Positions 11,264 through 23,895 of a DNA stretch of 64,000 nt are shown one piece after another. Under the pieces are notes generated by a model. That model was not told the DNA's origin. It worked only from the letters and a program-made list of their open reading frames with translations, and did not search any database. Positions within the stretch are counted from its first letter, which is position 1, and each line of letters opens with the position of its first letter. The position numbers and the translations under genes were made by a program. The DNA is from Artocarpus heterophyllus (taxonomy: Eukaryota; Streptophyta; Magnoliopsida; Rosales; Moraceae): the NCBI GenBank assembly GCA_025403435.1, contig CM046353.1, positions 20,715,987 through 20,779,986 on the forward strand, read 5' to 3'.

Positions 11264-14200
11264 TAACGCCCCCCTTACGGACGTCACAAATGTCGTTACA
11301 TTCATACATTACATACTTATTTATTTAATCATTTAGATAAACATTAAGAATAAAACTTATATGATACTTTAATTGTAAACGTAGTTAAGGAAAACATAAC
11401 CAGGATCCATACATACAATTTTTTTTTTACAACATTCATTAACTTAATCCATAATTTAATTTCACTTTACTTTTGAACATAAACTTACTTTAGTAAAATA
11501 AATATACCAAATTATTAAATCATAACACATTAATCACCACATCATTTAAAAGCTACTTGCTCCCACAGTTCAGCAGGCCGAACTTGGGACTTTGGCAGGC
11601 TGTAGTGGTCAGCAGGCCGAAATTTGTCAACCGGTAGGCCGGCAGAGGCTCTGCAAATTAGGGCTTGAAAACTTACAAAGTTCGATAGGACGAAGATACC
11701 ATCGGCAGGCCAAACATTTTAAAATCGGCATGCCGACGAATGATGTTCGGTAGGCTGACAAGCCAAAATCTTTAGAAAAACTTAAATTTTTAAAACAAAA
11801 TTCAACTTTTCATAATAATGCGGAAGATTAAATTCTTTAAAATGATAAAATAAAATATAAAAACATAGTTCTTGTGTTCTTAAAAACTTATCATAAAAAA
11901 ATGTTCAATTAATAAAACATAACTTAAATCATAAACATTGCTTCATTGGCATTCTTCCGGTTACAATTCATCTTCTTAATGCTCACACGCCATCCCATGT
12001 CCTCCGCCTAATCCATGACTTTCTTACCTTTGTCTGCAACATGACATAAACTTGAATAAGCTAAAGCTTAGTAAGTACATATAATTCTCACAACTTAAAA
12101 AAAACATTTCATAAACATCATCATCATCATCACCATCATATCATAATAGTGCATTAAGCACATTTTCATAGAAACATATCTTTCATTACATTGTCCATAT
12201 TAAAACTTATTCCATTTTATCTTAAGGGCCCAATGTTGCACCATAAACATCATTATAGGCGCGCCGTCATGAGGGGAGAAGGGTAGCTAATCCCAAACCA
12301 AACATGACATCATAAAATATCATATCATAACATTGGTGTGCAACACTTATTAGGTGATACATATATACATAACTTTCATACTTTGAAATTTGCCATAATC
12401 AAACATGCATAACTTTAAATCATGAAAATCTTTCATAAAAAATCCTTTAAGGAAAAAAAATCACCATAAAATCATCATGAATATCATTATGAACATAATA
12501 TCAATCCTTATAAAATGTATCATGTTGCAGGTGAGAATGTACTTACCATAAAAGCTAGCTTACTTAACCTTAATATGATTTGGTGACGACGCCGCGATCT
12601 CGATGTGCTCGTTTCTTTGCGTGTTCATGCCATTTATTCATTTAAAGACACAAAATAAAATTAATACTTACTATCATAAAATATAACATTCATTCATATT
12701 ACATCACATATACATTCATCTCATATAAACATAATTCATAGCATGCATTCCTAACTACAATCATCAAAAACAACTCATACATTTCAAACATGAAAATCTG
12801 CCAACAATAATAATAAGGTAAATGAGTAATCTTTTGAAAACATTTTCTAACAATTAAAACACATATATTTTAATTTTAAAATTCATACCAACATCTTATT
12901 ATCTTACATTTCAATATTATAAAATTATTCCATCATCAATATAATCATTTAAACATATAAAACATTACATAAAACGAAGATACAAAAATTAACATTGTTA
13001 AAACAGTTTTCTTGACCTAATCTCAAAGAAATTTCATAACATATAATTTTCTCCTCAAAACATTTCCAAACTTTGCAGTCCATAGCATAACATATACATG
13101 AACATTCTTACTAAATTTCGTGAAAAACAACATTCATTTATCCCTTGAACAAAAATGACATTTTCATGCATCATAATTAGACAACAATATTTTACTGTGA
13201 GAGGTAGAGGATAGAAAATTCATAACTTATCATAGAAACATCGAAATAACATGAAACTTGGAGGAACATCACAACACACATACATGAATAATATATTAAA
13301 AATTTAAAACAAAATACAATACCTAGAGAAAGATACTGCAGATGAATTGAGGAGGAGAAATGCTTTTTAGCATTCCCAAAAGAAATGAGTCCTTACCTTA
13401 TAAGATTTTATTCTCAAAATCCTTGAATTCAACCAATGAAAATATCAATTTTCTTTCAATTACTTGCAGAGAATTTTTGAGAGAGTGGAGGAATAGAATT
13501 CGTGGAGAAGAGAAGAAGAAAAGATGAATAAGAAACGTGTCTGAATGAATGAGAGGAAAGACGTGAGAGGAAGAGAGAGATGGGGAAAAAGAACGTTAAA
13601 CAAAGTTTGACGTATGTCAATGAGCATAACGTAAAAAGAAAGGAGAGTCAAAACTTTTCATTAAGTTAGAAATTTTTTGATTAAATGATGAGTAATTGGC
13701 GTGGAGAATGGAGAGCAAAGAGGGAAAATCAAACAAATCATCTCACCACTTACCATGTTTTGCCCTCTAAAAATAGGAAACCATTTAAAACAATACCAAT
13801 CAATGCAAAGTCAAACATTTTATTTCCTTCAATGAGGAAATTAATCTATAAATATGCCAATTAATCACCCTATTAACATAATTATCTCAGCCATAAATTT
13901 GGAGAGATTTCTGCTGACTGCTCGTCAACTGTCATCGGTGTGCCGACTCACTTCTTCGGCCTGCCGGTTCCACCAAGTTTGGCCTGCCGATGGTTTCCAT
14001 CGGCCTGCCGTTCTTTGATAGACTTTTCAGCCTACCGAACTTGAATGTCCGGCCTGCCGAACTGTCCTAAAATACCATACATTAATACATTCAAATCATC
14101 ATTGCATCATAATTAAATATACATTAAAATCAACATGAACACTTGAGCACAACGATTCCATGCGGTCGTCACCTGTCATAGAACTTGAAATAAATAGTTA

Positions 14201-14310
14201 GTAACATTAAGATCATAAATCATAACATATAACATAAATTATTATTATAATTTCCATAACATCGTTACTAACTTAACATGATCCTTTACATCAAAATTGG
14301 TGGGTGTTAC
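11264..14310 (-). repeat. Complete Tekay-1 LTR at the 5' side, 3047 bp
   Basis: This is a full LTR (TGTAACG...GTTACA) preceded by copia sequence ending in ATCTC and followed by ATCTC and the rest of the copia LTR. It looks like a solo LTR left by recombination of a duplicated element, or the displaced 5' LTR. It holds motif clusters at about 11568-11765 and 13925-14065 and the same splice-like and GC-rich blocks as the 3' LTR. Small open stretches in it, such as 13460-13651 minus, have no protein similarity I recognise. Confidence 0.88.
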
Positions 14311-15082
14311 AATCTCACCATTAGAAAACTTACTATCTAAAGATAGTATACCATTTGGTTACACCTATGTATCTAAATGGTTGAGCGATCCAGTTTTTCA
14401 ATTACAGGATAACACATATAAGAGGATATCATTACTCCTAAAGAGAAGCTATGGATTCCATATCTATGAATAGCAAGTCTACACTATCAAAAGTCATGCC
14501 TCCAACGTGCCGGCTTGCATACCACTGTTGAGATGTGGGAGTCACCCTTTGGTACATCAAAAGACACAAGTCGAGATAACGAGCCCACTATCCATCTCAG
14601 GATTAAGATACAATACAAATGATTGTCTAAAGTGAATCGATTTGCCAAGACAGAATTATTAATCCAAATCAATTCACTTTGTGTCCCGATCTAGCAAATC
14701 GTGACCTATGACAACGTGCCAATGTTTCTATTTACGAAGTCCAACTCCGATGGTCAAGACAAACCATCTCTCAATAGGGATATAGACAACATAACAATCT
14801 TTGCATGAATAAAGCACCCAACTTTATTCCCTGGATTGCGGATCATATGTTTTAGACCGTCACCTTAAGAATCATGTCTTCTGCATAATCAGTCCATCAT
14901 ATGCCCAATTCTTAAAGGTTTAGACTGACAGTCTCAAACTACTGTTTGCTTAATATACATTCAACAAATATGAATGTAAAGAGGACAAGATTTGGTATAT
15001 ATAAATGAATAAATTCTTTATTGATAAAAATGTCTCCAAAAACGTATTACATTTTTACTCCTTAGGGCATACATGTCTAACA
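14311..15082 (-). repeat. Copia-A 3' LTR, inner part
   Basis: The copia LTR continues after the Tekay-1 insertion, starting with the second ATCTC (14311-14315). It ends with TGTCTAACA at 15082, which in element sense is the LTR start TGTTAGACATG. It matches 21990-22764 closely. Confidence 0.88.
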
Positions 15083-15093
15083 ATCTCCCACTT
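15083..15093 (-). other. Polypurine tract of Copia-A
   Basis: In element sense this is AAGTGGGAGAT, directly before the LTR start TGTTAGACATG. Confidence 0.85.
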
Positions 15094-15105
15094 ACACTAA
15101 GTGAG

Positions 15106-16880
15106 TCAATACAGCATATTTTGCATCCCCATAGCTTCCACATGTTTCTCGAAGGCTTTCCTAGTAAGTGTCTTCATAAATGGATCAGCTAAATTGTCCT
15201 CTGACGTGATCTTGCACAACGTGACATGCCCGCCCTCAACAAAGTCCTTTATCACATGATACTTCCGATCAATATGCTTACTCTTCTTGTGAAATCTTGG
15301 TTGCTTAGCATTAGCTACCACTGCACTGTTATCATAGTACAGTGATACCGCCTTATCCATACCAGGAACTGCCTTAAGATCCCCAAGGAACTTGCGGAGC
15401 CACACTGCTTCTTTTGAAGCATCACTAGCTGCCACATACTCGGCCTCCACTGTTGAATCCAAAGTGCAATCTTGCTTAGCACTTCTCCAACTAATGGTAC
15501 TATCACCTAGAGTAAACGCAAAACTCGAAGTCGATTTCCTAGAATCCAGACAGGATTGAAAATCTGAATCAGTATATCCTAGAGGAGTCAGGTCCTCACC
15601 TAAATATACATGCATATACCCTCGAGTCCTTCTTAGGTACTTGAAAATATGCTTTACCGTAACCCAATGGTTCGGTCCTAGATCTGCCTGAAATCGACTT
15701 ACAAACTCGACCGCATAGCTAATATCCGGTCATGTGCAAAGCATGGCATACATGAGACTACCAACTGTTGAAGCATAAGGCACCTTCTTCATGCATTCTC
15801 TTTCTTCATAAGACTTTAGAGAGTCTTTCTTAGAAAGAGTAATTCCAGACCTAGATGGTTGCCCACCTTTCTTGGAATCCTGCATTGCAAATCTATTGAG
15901 AATTTTATCTATGTAGCCAGCCTGTGACAAAGCCATCATTTTGTTCTTCCTATCTTGAAAGATCTGGATACTGAGCACAAAATTAGCCTCACCCAAGTCC
16001 TTCATGTCAAACTGCTTGGTCAACCATAATTTGACAGATGATAATGCCCCAACGTCATTGCCAATTAGCAGAATGTCATCTATATAGAGTAGTAGAAAAA
16101 CCACCTTCTCATCCTTAATGTGTTTGTAAACACATGGTTCATCCACATTTTGTGAGAATCCATAAGTCTTGATCACCTGATCAAATCTTATGTTCCAAGA
16201 ACGAGAAGCCTACTTAAGTCCATAAATTGACTTTAGCAGCTTACAAACCTTACCCTCTTGACCCGTGACCTTGAACCCATCTAGCTATTCCATATAAATG
16301 GATTCATCAAGATAGCCATTTAGAAAAGCCTTCTTGACATCCATCTGTCAAATCTCATAGTCGAGAACGGTAGCTATGGACAAGAGAATCCGGATGGACT
16401 TAAGCATGGCTACAAGCGAAAAGGTTTCCTCATAATCGATTCCTTCCTTTGCGTATAACCCTTAGCTACTAGTCTAACCTTAAAGGTTTCGACCTTTCCA
16501 TCCACTCCGCTCTTCCTCTTGTAGATCCACTTACACCCTATGGGTTTTACCCCTTCGGGAAGATCCACAAGCTCCCAGACCTGATTAGTCTCCATAGACT
16601 TCATCTCTGTGTTCATGGCCTCTGTCTAGAGTTTTGAATCAACATCCTCCATAGCTTCTGCGTAAGTATAAGGATCCTTGTCATGTTCATCCAGTTCAGC
16701 CAAGAAGACCTCCCCATTGAACATATACCTCTCAGGTTGACGCCCGATCCTCCCACTACGCCGAAGCCCCTTATGTCGTTGTTCAGGTCGTTTGGTTTTT
16801 TTTACACTGATCGAAACGGTTTCATTCGGAACCTCCAAAGTGATTTGATCACTCCTTGACTCCTTAAGCACCACTTTGCT
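15106..16880 (-). pseudogene. Copia-A reverse transcriptase and RNase H (broken)
   Basis: This is the C-terminal half of the copia polyprotein. RT starts near 16616 (WELVDLPEGVKPIGCKWIYK) and has the active-site region LLLYIDDILLIGN near 16085. RNase H follows, with YTDSDFQSC near 15555, EAEYVAAS near 15440, and a conserved tail SKHIDRKYHVIKDFVEGGH near 15260, ending in a TGA at 15106-15108. Breaks: TAG at 16626-16628 where Trp is expected, a one-base deletion near 16446-16452 inside the RT fingers, TAG at 16210-16212 after YGLK, and a frame break between 15615 and 15730. The 16881-17159 reading frame upstream (VCVFVGYPKGTKGGYFYNP) is the integrase C-terminal region. Confidence 0.88.
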
Positions 16881-17863
16881 TCAAGGTTTAAAGTCGTCCA
16901 TGTAACTCTCCTCAAGGAAAGTTGCATTAGCAGAAACCACGACTTTATTTTCCTTCGGGTTATAAAAATAACCCCCTTTAGTCCCTTTTGGATATCCTAC
17001 AAACACGCAAACTTCCGAACGTGCTTCCAACTTATTCGGATCCTTAAACAGGACATGAGCCAGACATAACCATATGCAAATATGGCTTAAGGATGTCTTC
17101 CTTCTTGTCCATGACTCGTGAGGAGTTTTAGGGACCAATTTTGAAGGCACATTGTTCAAAAGATAACATGCAGTTTATAGTGCATATCCCCAAAAGGATA
17201 AAGGTAATGATGAGTAACTCATCATGGACCTGACCATGTCCAACAAAGTCCTATTTCTTCCTTTCGCTACGCCATTCTACTGTGGAGTGTCCGGTGTAGT
17301 CAAATGGGATAAAACCCATTCTCGAACAAGTGTCCCAAGAACTCATTAGAAAGGTATTCCCCACCTCGATCGGATTGAAGTGCCTTTATGGGTCTACCCA
17401 ATTGCTTTTCCACTTCAGCCCGAAACTCCCTAAACTTGTCAAAAGTTTTGCTTTTATGGTGCATCAGGCACACATACCCATATCTTGAGTAATTGTCAAT
17501 AAAAGTGACAAAATACTTATACTCTCCTCGTGCCCAGATGTTCAATGGTCCACAAACATCACTATGCACAAGTTCTAGAACCCCTTTGGCCCTATTGCCC
17601 TTAGACCCGTATGGTCTTTTGGTCATTTTACCCTCCAAACAAGATTCAGATTGAGGTATAGACTCCACCTTTAAGTGACTTAAAGGTCCATCCCTTACCA
17701 ACCTTTGAATCCTATTCAGGTTAATGTGAACAAGGCGCAAATGCCAAAGATAAGTCTTATTAGAGTGAGAAGTTTTAAGTCTTTTAGAGTTGTTATCATT
17801 CATCTCAGCATTAAGCAATAAGTCCATCTTAGGTTTGATAAAATATAGATTATTTGCATCCAT
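16881..17863 (-). pseudogene. Copia-A GAG-pre-integrase and integrase (broken)
   Basis: This is the DNA-inserting enzyme. Visible parts: the zinc-binding region LWHLRLVHINLNRIQRL with a single clear Cys (ESCLEGKMTKRP, near 17650), the first catalytic Asp in LVHSDVCGP near 17560, the second in LQSDRGGEYLS near 17370, and then a frame break at about 17300. The C-terminal domain, with the sequence typical of copia integrases (FVGYPKGTKGGYFYNP), continues at 16881-17159. One of the two zinc-binding Cys residues of the family appears to be Ser here. Confidence 0.85.
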
Positions 17864-19046
17864 CCAAAACAGATAAAAGATTTGTTTTACTAATCACCAC
17901 TTTTTCATTAAAAGATACCACGTAGGAGTCTTTAAATAAACAAGATATAGAAATTAAATTCCTTTTAAATTTAGAAACATAAAAACAATCTTGCAAAAAT
18001 AAATTCCTATATTTATCAAAGTAAAGATGGACATCTCCCACTGCTTTCGCTAAGACCAAGGATCCATCGTCTATCCGAAGCGTGAAGTCTTCATGTAGCA
18101 GACTTCTCGTTTCTTTGAACCCCCGTAGAGAAACACAAACATGACTAGTTGCACCGGAATCTATGACCCAAATGTCATTGGATTCCTCAACCAAATAAGT
18201 TTCTAAATATAGAAGATCACACCTACCTCCTTTGGAAAGGAAGTCCTTGCAATGCTTCTTTATATGCCTAACTTTACCACAGAAGAAGCACTTAAGCTTC
18301 TTTGGGTTCTTCTTCTTCTTCTTCTTGCTCTTGGTATTAGCAGGAACAGAAGACTTCCCGTTCTTGGCCCATTGCTTCTTTCCATTCCCAGAGTTGGGGT
18401 TGGAACAAGAAGCAGCTACCATGTTGGCCTCACCACCCGTAGGAGATTCCCTGATCAGCAGTTCAAACTCCTGTAACTATTTCATTAGTTTTGTTAAGGT
18501 CATATCCCATTTATTGCTCAAATTAAACGTAGCTCTAAACAGAATAAATTCCTTAGACAGAGTCTCAAAGACCATAGTCATCTGAGTTTTAGCATCGATA
18601 TCGGCTCCATTGGTTTGAGCCTCAGCAAGGTAACCCATGACCAACATCATGTGCTCCTTTACAGATGTCTCCGGTCTTTGTCTTTAGTTTAAGAGTTTTC
18701 GAAGCACCCCTTGCCTCTTTGATATGGCCAGGCCTCCAAACATATCCACAAGATTATCCAAGATCTGCTTTGCAGTCTCATAATCCTGATGTTGAGCCTG
18801 TAGCACATTATTCATGTTGGCCATAACATAGCAGCGGGCCTGATCATTAGCATCTTTCTAGCGGTCATACGCTTGGAATTGCTCATTAGATGAGTCTCCC
18901 ACAGGCTCGGGAGGACAAGAGGTTGTCAGAACATATTTTAGTTTCTCAAAGGATAGGACGATATCCATGTTCTGTTTCCAATCATTGTAATTCTCATCAG
19001 TTAATTAGTTTTTGTCAAGTATCAATGATAAAGCATTTTTAGACAT
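17864..19046 (-). pseudogene. Copia-A Gag and protease (broken)
   Basis: The ATG at 19044-19046 begins MSKNALSLILDKN, a typical copia Gag N-terminus, followed by TAA at 19005-19007. Further Gag sequence (KQILDNLVDMFGG near 18760) reads in the same frame, with TAG stops at 18858-18860 and 18477-18479. The C-terminal part is open at 17850-18422: lysine-rich linker, zinc knuckle CFFCGKVRHIKKHC (C-X2-C-X4-H-X4-C, near 18290), then the protease site VIDSGATSHVC near 18155. The knuckle and protease active site look intact, so decay is mainly by nonsense changes. Confidence 0.88.
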
Positions 19047-20724
19047 TTTTAATCTACAATAAAGAATCATATACCAAATATAAGCAAACATATCATAATT
19101 TAGTAAGATAACACAATCATGTAAAAATATACAAATGTGTTTATGTGTCAAAACCTTGAAAATATCACAACCTTACAACGATAATTCATAACTCAGAATT
19201 TAACAAGCTCCTAGGGGAGTGATGCCAAATTCAATCAAGAACACGAATCCCCTCCTGATTAATATATGCCATCCAGGACCCGTATGATCCAGCATATATT
19301 AACAATCATTTCTTTGGCCATTAATTTTATTAACAGAGCTCCTAGGGGAGGTTAATAATAAAATTAACGTGAGCGTATAACCATCATTTCAATATTTTAT
19401 CCATTGTTTATAATCACCACCTAGGGGTGTGCAATCATAAATCATGCTAAAATACCTTATCCTCTTAGAGATCTAATCTAGTACATGATAGAAATCCCTT
19501 CCTAGGGGTCGAGACCACCATGTTCTTCCTATGGACCAATGATGGAGGCCTTAGGTTTTGTCTTCGAAAACCTTCTCCCACTCAATCTTTTGAAATCAAG
19601 GTTTTATTTTAAAATTATGCATGAACAAACTTAATATGAGCGGCACTTCCTATTCCATATGACATGCTATCAATATACATGGAAAATCATATTATAATAT
19701 AGACAAGCAAAGCAATCAAGCAAAACTACAAGCAAAATAATAATTACCGTAATATTATAGTTAGAGAATAGAAAACTAAGATTACAAGAGAATAATCGAG
19801 ACATATATCGATTCTTCATCCTTGAATCCTCAAGTTGTATCCTTCTTGTAATTCCATCTTCAAGTCTTCAATCCTGTATGAATCAAATACTTCATACTTT
19901 CGGTCATATCCAAATTTAATGTTTCTCAGAATCGTCTCAAAAATAAAATTAAAACTGCACTGCAAAAATTGCACCTTTTCTGGAAATTTTCCAGCTCTTG
20001 GTCGGTAGGCCAATCTGGGTGATCGACTTGCCGGTCATGCTTTATCTGCCTGCCAATCGAAAAGATCGGCCTGCCGACCCATGAACGTTCGGCATGCCGA
20101 ACTGGAAGTTTTGCCTGCTGGTAGAGCCAGCCGATTTCTGCCGCACTAACGGCCCGCCAAACCATACATCCGGCCTGCCAATTTGTGACCATCGGCCTAC
20201 CGAACTATGATGTTCGGCATGCCGACCAAGTAAAAATCTCTATTCTAGAAAATACAATTTTAACACAATTCATCAATTTTATTTTCAACAATTCAAAAAC
20301 ATAAAATTAGAGACTCAGGAAATACCTGGGTGCGCCATCATCCATCTTCTAGATCCGCCTTCTAGATCCGTCTTCTAGATCCATCTTTTTTGAATAATTA
20401 TTTAATTACAAAATTCTCACAAATTTAAAATTAAATAATAATTCTTAGACGGAGATGATAGTCTGTCAACTAATTACATGAAAAACCTAGATACTTATTC
20501 TAACCTCTAAGGAACCATAATCAGTATAAATTAATTAATTAATAAATAAATAAATAACAATTTAATCAACCATAATTAATTAGAACATACGACAATATAT
20601 AATTATATAGAAACCAAGAGTGCCAACTCTCTATAAAATTAAATTCAAGCATAGGAGAGATTAAGATCACAAATTTATACATATAGTATGATCGCAAACT
20701 TACAAATTTATGTAAAAACCTATA
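19047..20724 (-). other. Copia-A 5' leader with hairpin chain and CGGCAGGCCG cluster
   Basis: This is non-coding sequence between primer site and gag. In the gag-proximal 350 bases (about 19190-19510) there are several inverted repeats. Four of them are centred on CCTAGGGG-type loops (near 19208, 19340, 19418, 19497), and one has 11-base arms TTAATATATGC/GCATATATTAA (19259-19302). At 19997-20230 there are about nine copies of the CGGCAGGCCG motif family. The rest is AT-rich, with an AATT/TAATTAATT-rich stretch near 20520-20580. The leader is conserved in the two plus-strand copia copies. Confidence 0.75.
19997..20230 (-). repeat. Cluster of CGGCAGGCCG-type near-palindromes in copia leader
   Basis: On the plus strand the units read mostly CGGCCTGCCG, spaced 10-30 bases apart, with variants (CGGCATGCCG, TTGCCTGCTGG, CGGCCTACCG). 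Each unit is CGGC and GCCG around a two-base centre. The surrounding sequence is AT-rich, so the cluster stands out in composition. Confidence 0.8.
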
Positions 20725-20725
20725 G

Positions 20726-20736
20726 CTTTGATACCA
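20726..20736 (-). other. Primer binding site of Copia-A
   Basis: In element sense this is TGGTATCAAAG, matching the tRNA-iMet primer with one changed base. It is two bases from the LTR boundary at 20739. Confidence 0.8.
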
Positions 20737-20738
20737 AA

Positions 20739-22764
20739 TGTTGGAAAAAACAATGTGAGGTGCGTAGCAGGAATTTTTTAAAATTTTAACATCAGAGTAT
20801 TTTTTCAAAACACAAGTTTGACATGCTATATGTATAAATTAAATAGATCTTAATAACATTTGTGTATCGAAGAACCTTCGCAACCTATGAAGAGAAGTAA
20901 TGTTCCAGAAGAACCTCAACCAACTGGTCTTCTTTGCTATTCTCTATCCACAATCGGAATGAGTGTGGGCTCACACGTACAGCTCTTCCACCGGTGACTC
21001 TCCTTCCAACCAATCGAGAGAACCCAAAGCTAGTGTTCGTGATTTGTGAACAAAAGCTCTCAGGAAGTTTTCAGATGCTCACCAGAAGAGCATCACTCTT
21101 AATCTCTCAATTGATCTGAGTAACTCATGAGACTTACTCCCTTTATATAGCGATTGGTCCTAGGGTCAGTCCTTATCAGATTAGGTCTCAAAAACTCAAA
21201 ACAGAATCAAGTTCAGATCAATATCTGATAAGATCCGCTTGAAAATGTGTAATCTTATCTCTCGCTAATTGGCAGGCCGAATAGGCCCCATCGGTAGGCT
21301 AAACAAGTAGATCGACAGGCTGAACTGCCGCGTAAATATCTCTATGAATCTTTATTTTCCACCCAAGATTCTATAGGATAAAGTCTTAGTTTTGATTCAA
21401 ATAACCCAATGGAGAAGTTATCTGATCAAAACAAACTTTATCAAGATAATCTCTAAGAAAATAAATCAATTCACAATAATTTTATAAGTTCATCTTGATC
21501 TAATTTAATCCAATTAAATCAACCAATAAACAGACAAGAATTATCCGATCCCAATAATTCAATAAGTTTATCTTAAATTAATTTTATTACAAAATTAATT
21601 CAACCAATAAACAGACATGAATTATTTGATTCTTTCAAATTTTAAACCAATATGATAAATCTGACATAAGTCACCAATTATTGAAAAAAGCACACTGTAT
21701 CGTTTTAGGATTTTGTGAGCTAGCAAAGGGGACCAAAATGGACCTATAAAGTTCAAGCTCACGATAATTATGAAACCCAATATCCTAGATATACATTTCA
21801 CAATTATCAACTCCAACACTGCTCCACTAAAAGCTTGGAGCTGCACTCTCGAACTTTATAGAATTACGAAGCCCGTATAGCTAAGTCTCCATGACATATC
21901 AAAGTATATCGTATCCCCATATGATAATCCATAATCAGCTTAAGGACAAATTCTACCTTACCTTCTCAATTATTTTTATCTTACGTTCCATTATCTCACC
22001 ATTACAAAACTTACCATCCAAAGATAGTATATCATTCTGTTACACCTATGCATCCAAATGGTTAAGCGCTCGAGTTTGTCAATTACAGGATAACACATAT
22101 AAGAGGATATCATTACTCCTAAAAAGGAGCTATGGATTCCATATCTATGAATAACAAGTCTACGCTATCAAGAGTTATGCCTCCAACGTACCGACATGCA
22201 TACCACTATTGGGATGTGGGAGTCACCCTTTAGTACATCAAAAGACACAAGTCGAGACAATGGGCCCACTATCCATCTCAGGATTAAGATACAATACAAA
22301 TGATTGTCTAAAGTGAATCGATTTGTCAAGACAAAATTATTAATCCAAAGCAATTCACTTTGTATCCTGATCCAACACATCGTCACCTATGACAACGTGC
22401 CAATGTTTCTATTCACAGAGTCCAACTCTGATGGTCAAGACAAACCATCTCCCAATAGGGATATAGACAATATAACAATCTTTGCATGAATAAAGTCACC
22501 CAACTTTATTCCCTCGATTACGGATCATATGTTTTAGACTGTCACCTTAAGAACCGTGTCTTCTGCATAATCAGTCCATCATATGCCCAATTCTTAAAGG
22601 TTTAGACCGAAAATCTTAGACTACTGTTTGCTTAGCTTACATTCAATAAGTATGAATGTAAAGAGAACAAGATTTGGTATATATAAATGAATAAATTCTT
22701 TATTGATAAAAATGTCTCCAAAAATGTATTATATTTTTACTCCTTAGGGCATACATGTCTAACA
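20739..22764 (-). repeat. Copia-A 5' LTR, complete, 2026 bp
   Basis: The LTR runs TGTTGG...TCTAACA on the plus strand. A TATA-like box, CTATATAAAG in element sense, lies at 21141-21150. It contains a conserved inverted repeat near 21767-21812 and a short CGGCAGGCCG-type cluster at about 21270-21330. It serves as the undamaged reference for the copia LTR pieces elsewhere. The right flank starts CCCTC. The matching left duplication lies outside the window. Confidence 0.88.
21141..21150 (-). promoter_or_regulatory. TATA-like box in Copia-A LTR
   Basis: This is CTATATAAAG in element sense, followed by GGGAG. Equivalent boxes occur in the other copia LTRs (about 26352, 47177, 52331 and 57814), which supports a real core promoter in this LTR family. 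Confidence 0.55.
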
Positions 22765-23059
22765 CCCTCAAAATTGAATCACACCCAGTCCAAACTAAAT
22801 GCTATAAATAGGAGCATTAACACACCCTAAAGGTAAGTAATGGACTCTTTATCTAGACTATGCCTCTCCACTAAGCTCACTAAGATTTGCTACCTAACTT
22901 GAGTGTCGAAGTGCTCTCGATAGGCACACACTGGTGTCCTCCTTATTCTAAGCCATTCTCTTCTCTTGTAGGTTTGAGTCGACCAAACCATCGAGAGCTA
23001 GAGAAGGCAGACCACCATATGTAGCTACATGTAGTGTTGAGCCATCGGAGGACATCAAT
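22765..23059 (+). other. Remnant resembling the end of a Tat/Ogre-class gypsy LTR
   Basis: This has a TATA-like GCTATAAATAGGAG (about 22801) followed by ACTTGAGTGTCGAAGTGCTC, a phrase I associate with the U5 side of Tat/Ogre LTRs. It is cut by the solo LTR starting at 23060 and appears to continue at 28873-29040. No reading frame is supported. The assignment is tentative. Confidence 0.35.
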
Positions 23060-23883
23060 TGTAATGCTTGCTGTTTTCTTCTATGGACACTTATGTTAGT
23101 TTAACATTAAAACGTGATATTTTAAGTGCTATTATTATTTATATTAAGCAAATTAACTTTTTGTTTAGTAATGTCGCAGGTGACTGTCATATGGGATTGA
23201 TGTGCTCAGGATGTTCATGTCAACAATGATGATAAGTTTGAAGTATTTTTTTTATAAAAGAGTTTTCAACTTGCCCCTAAATTTATAATCTTTGTAATGC
23301 ACTATGGTTATGTATGGCTAGAGTTATATTCTTGATGATGACATAAATTTTGCTGTATATTTTTTTATTTTTATAATATTAACGATGTCATGATAATTAC
23401 ATATATAGCATTTTTTTATTTATGGCGTTAAGAAACTAAATAATATAAAGTTCTAAAAAAAAGTGTGTAAGTTAATATTTTTAGGGTCATGGAAGTAAAT
23501 ATGATTGCCATGTATAAAAAATTATATATTTTAATTATATTATATTTTAATATAATATAATATAATATAATATATTATATTATATATAACCTTTAACGTT
23601 TATATTATATTAAATTATATTATATTGTCTTATCTTAATATACGTTTATGTTTAAAAGGAATAGAGAAAAAAAAAGAGGGCAGTATGGAAACAAAAAAAA
23701 GAAGAAAAGAAAAAAAAGAAAAAGGAGAAAAAAAGAGGAAACTGAATTAGATTAGGATTACACTTATTTAAAAAAAAGGAAAAATTAAATTAGATTAGGA
23801 TTACACTCATTTAAAAAGGGAAAAATCTAATTAGATTAGGATTAGGGTTTTCTTTAATCATTTAATTTCTTTTCTCTCAGAAA

Positions 23884-23895
23884 CCTATAAATATA
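23884..23895 (+). promoter_or_regulatory. TATA-like box in Tekay-2 LTR
   Basis: This is CCTATAAATATA. The same position in the sister LTR at 32091 has CCTATAAATATG (about 32850). Conservation between the two copies supports it as the LTR promoter. Confidence 0.5.

Larger units (their letters stand above)
708..14310 (-). mobile_element. Tekay-1: rearranged Ty3/gypsy chromovirus nested in a copia LTR
   Basis: This LTR retrotransposon lies in minus orientation. Its parts from left to right are 3' LTR (708-3756), polypurine tract, gag-pol (3793-8426), primer binding site (8625-8635), a truncated start of the 5' LTR (8641 to about 9295), an inserted chimeric tandem repeat, and a complete LTR (11264-14310). 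Both outer ends have the 5-base duplication ATCTC and TG...CA termini. Lineage is inferred from domain order (protease, RT, RNase H, integrase with GPY/F module, C-terminal chromodomain-like segment), ~3 kb LTRs and a tRNA-iMet primer site, which fits Tekay/Del. The coding region has several stops and one frameshift, so the copy cannot make its own proteins. Confidence 0.85.
15083..20738 (-). mobile_element. Copia-A internal region (Ty1/copia)
   Basis: This lies between the LTR ends at 15082 and 20739. In element sense it is primer site, a 1.68 kb leader, gag, protease, integrase, RT, RNase H and polypurine tract, the copia order (integrase before RT). Long LTRs and the RNase H and integrase motifs suggest the Tork/Angela part of Ty1/copia, which is an inference. 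The coding region is split by TAG/TAA stops and at least one frameshift. Confidence 0.85.

Noticed and set aside
18232..18585. Plus-strand frame with a Phe/Leu-rich hydrophobic run
   Set aside because: Antisense to the lysine-rich linker of Copia-A Gag. The apparent membrane segment is an artefact of AAG repeats.
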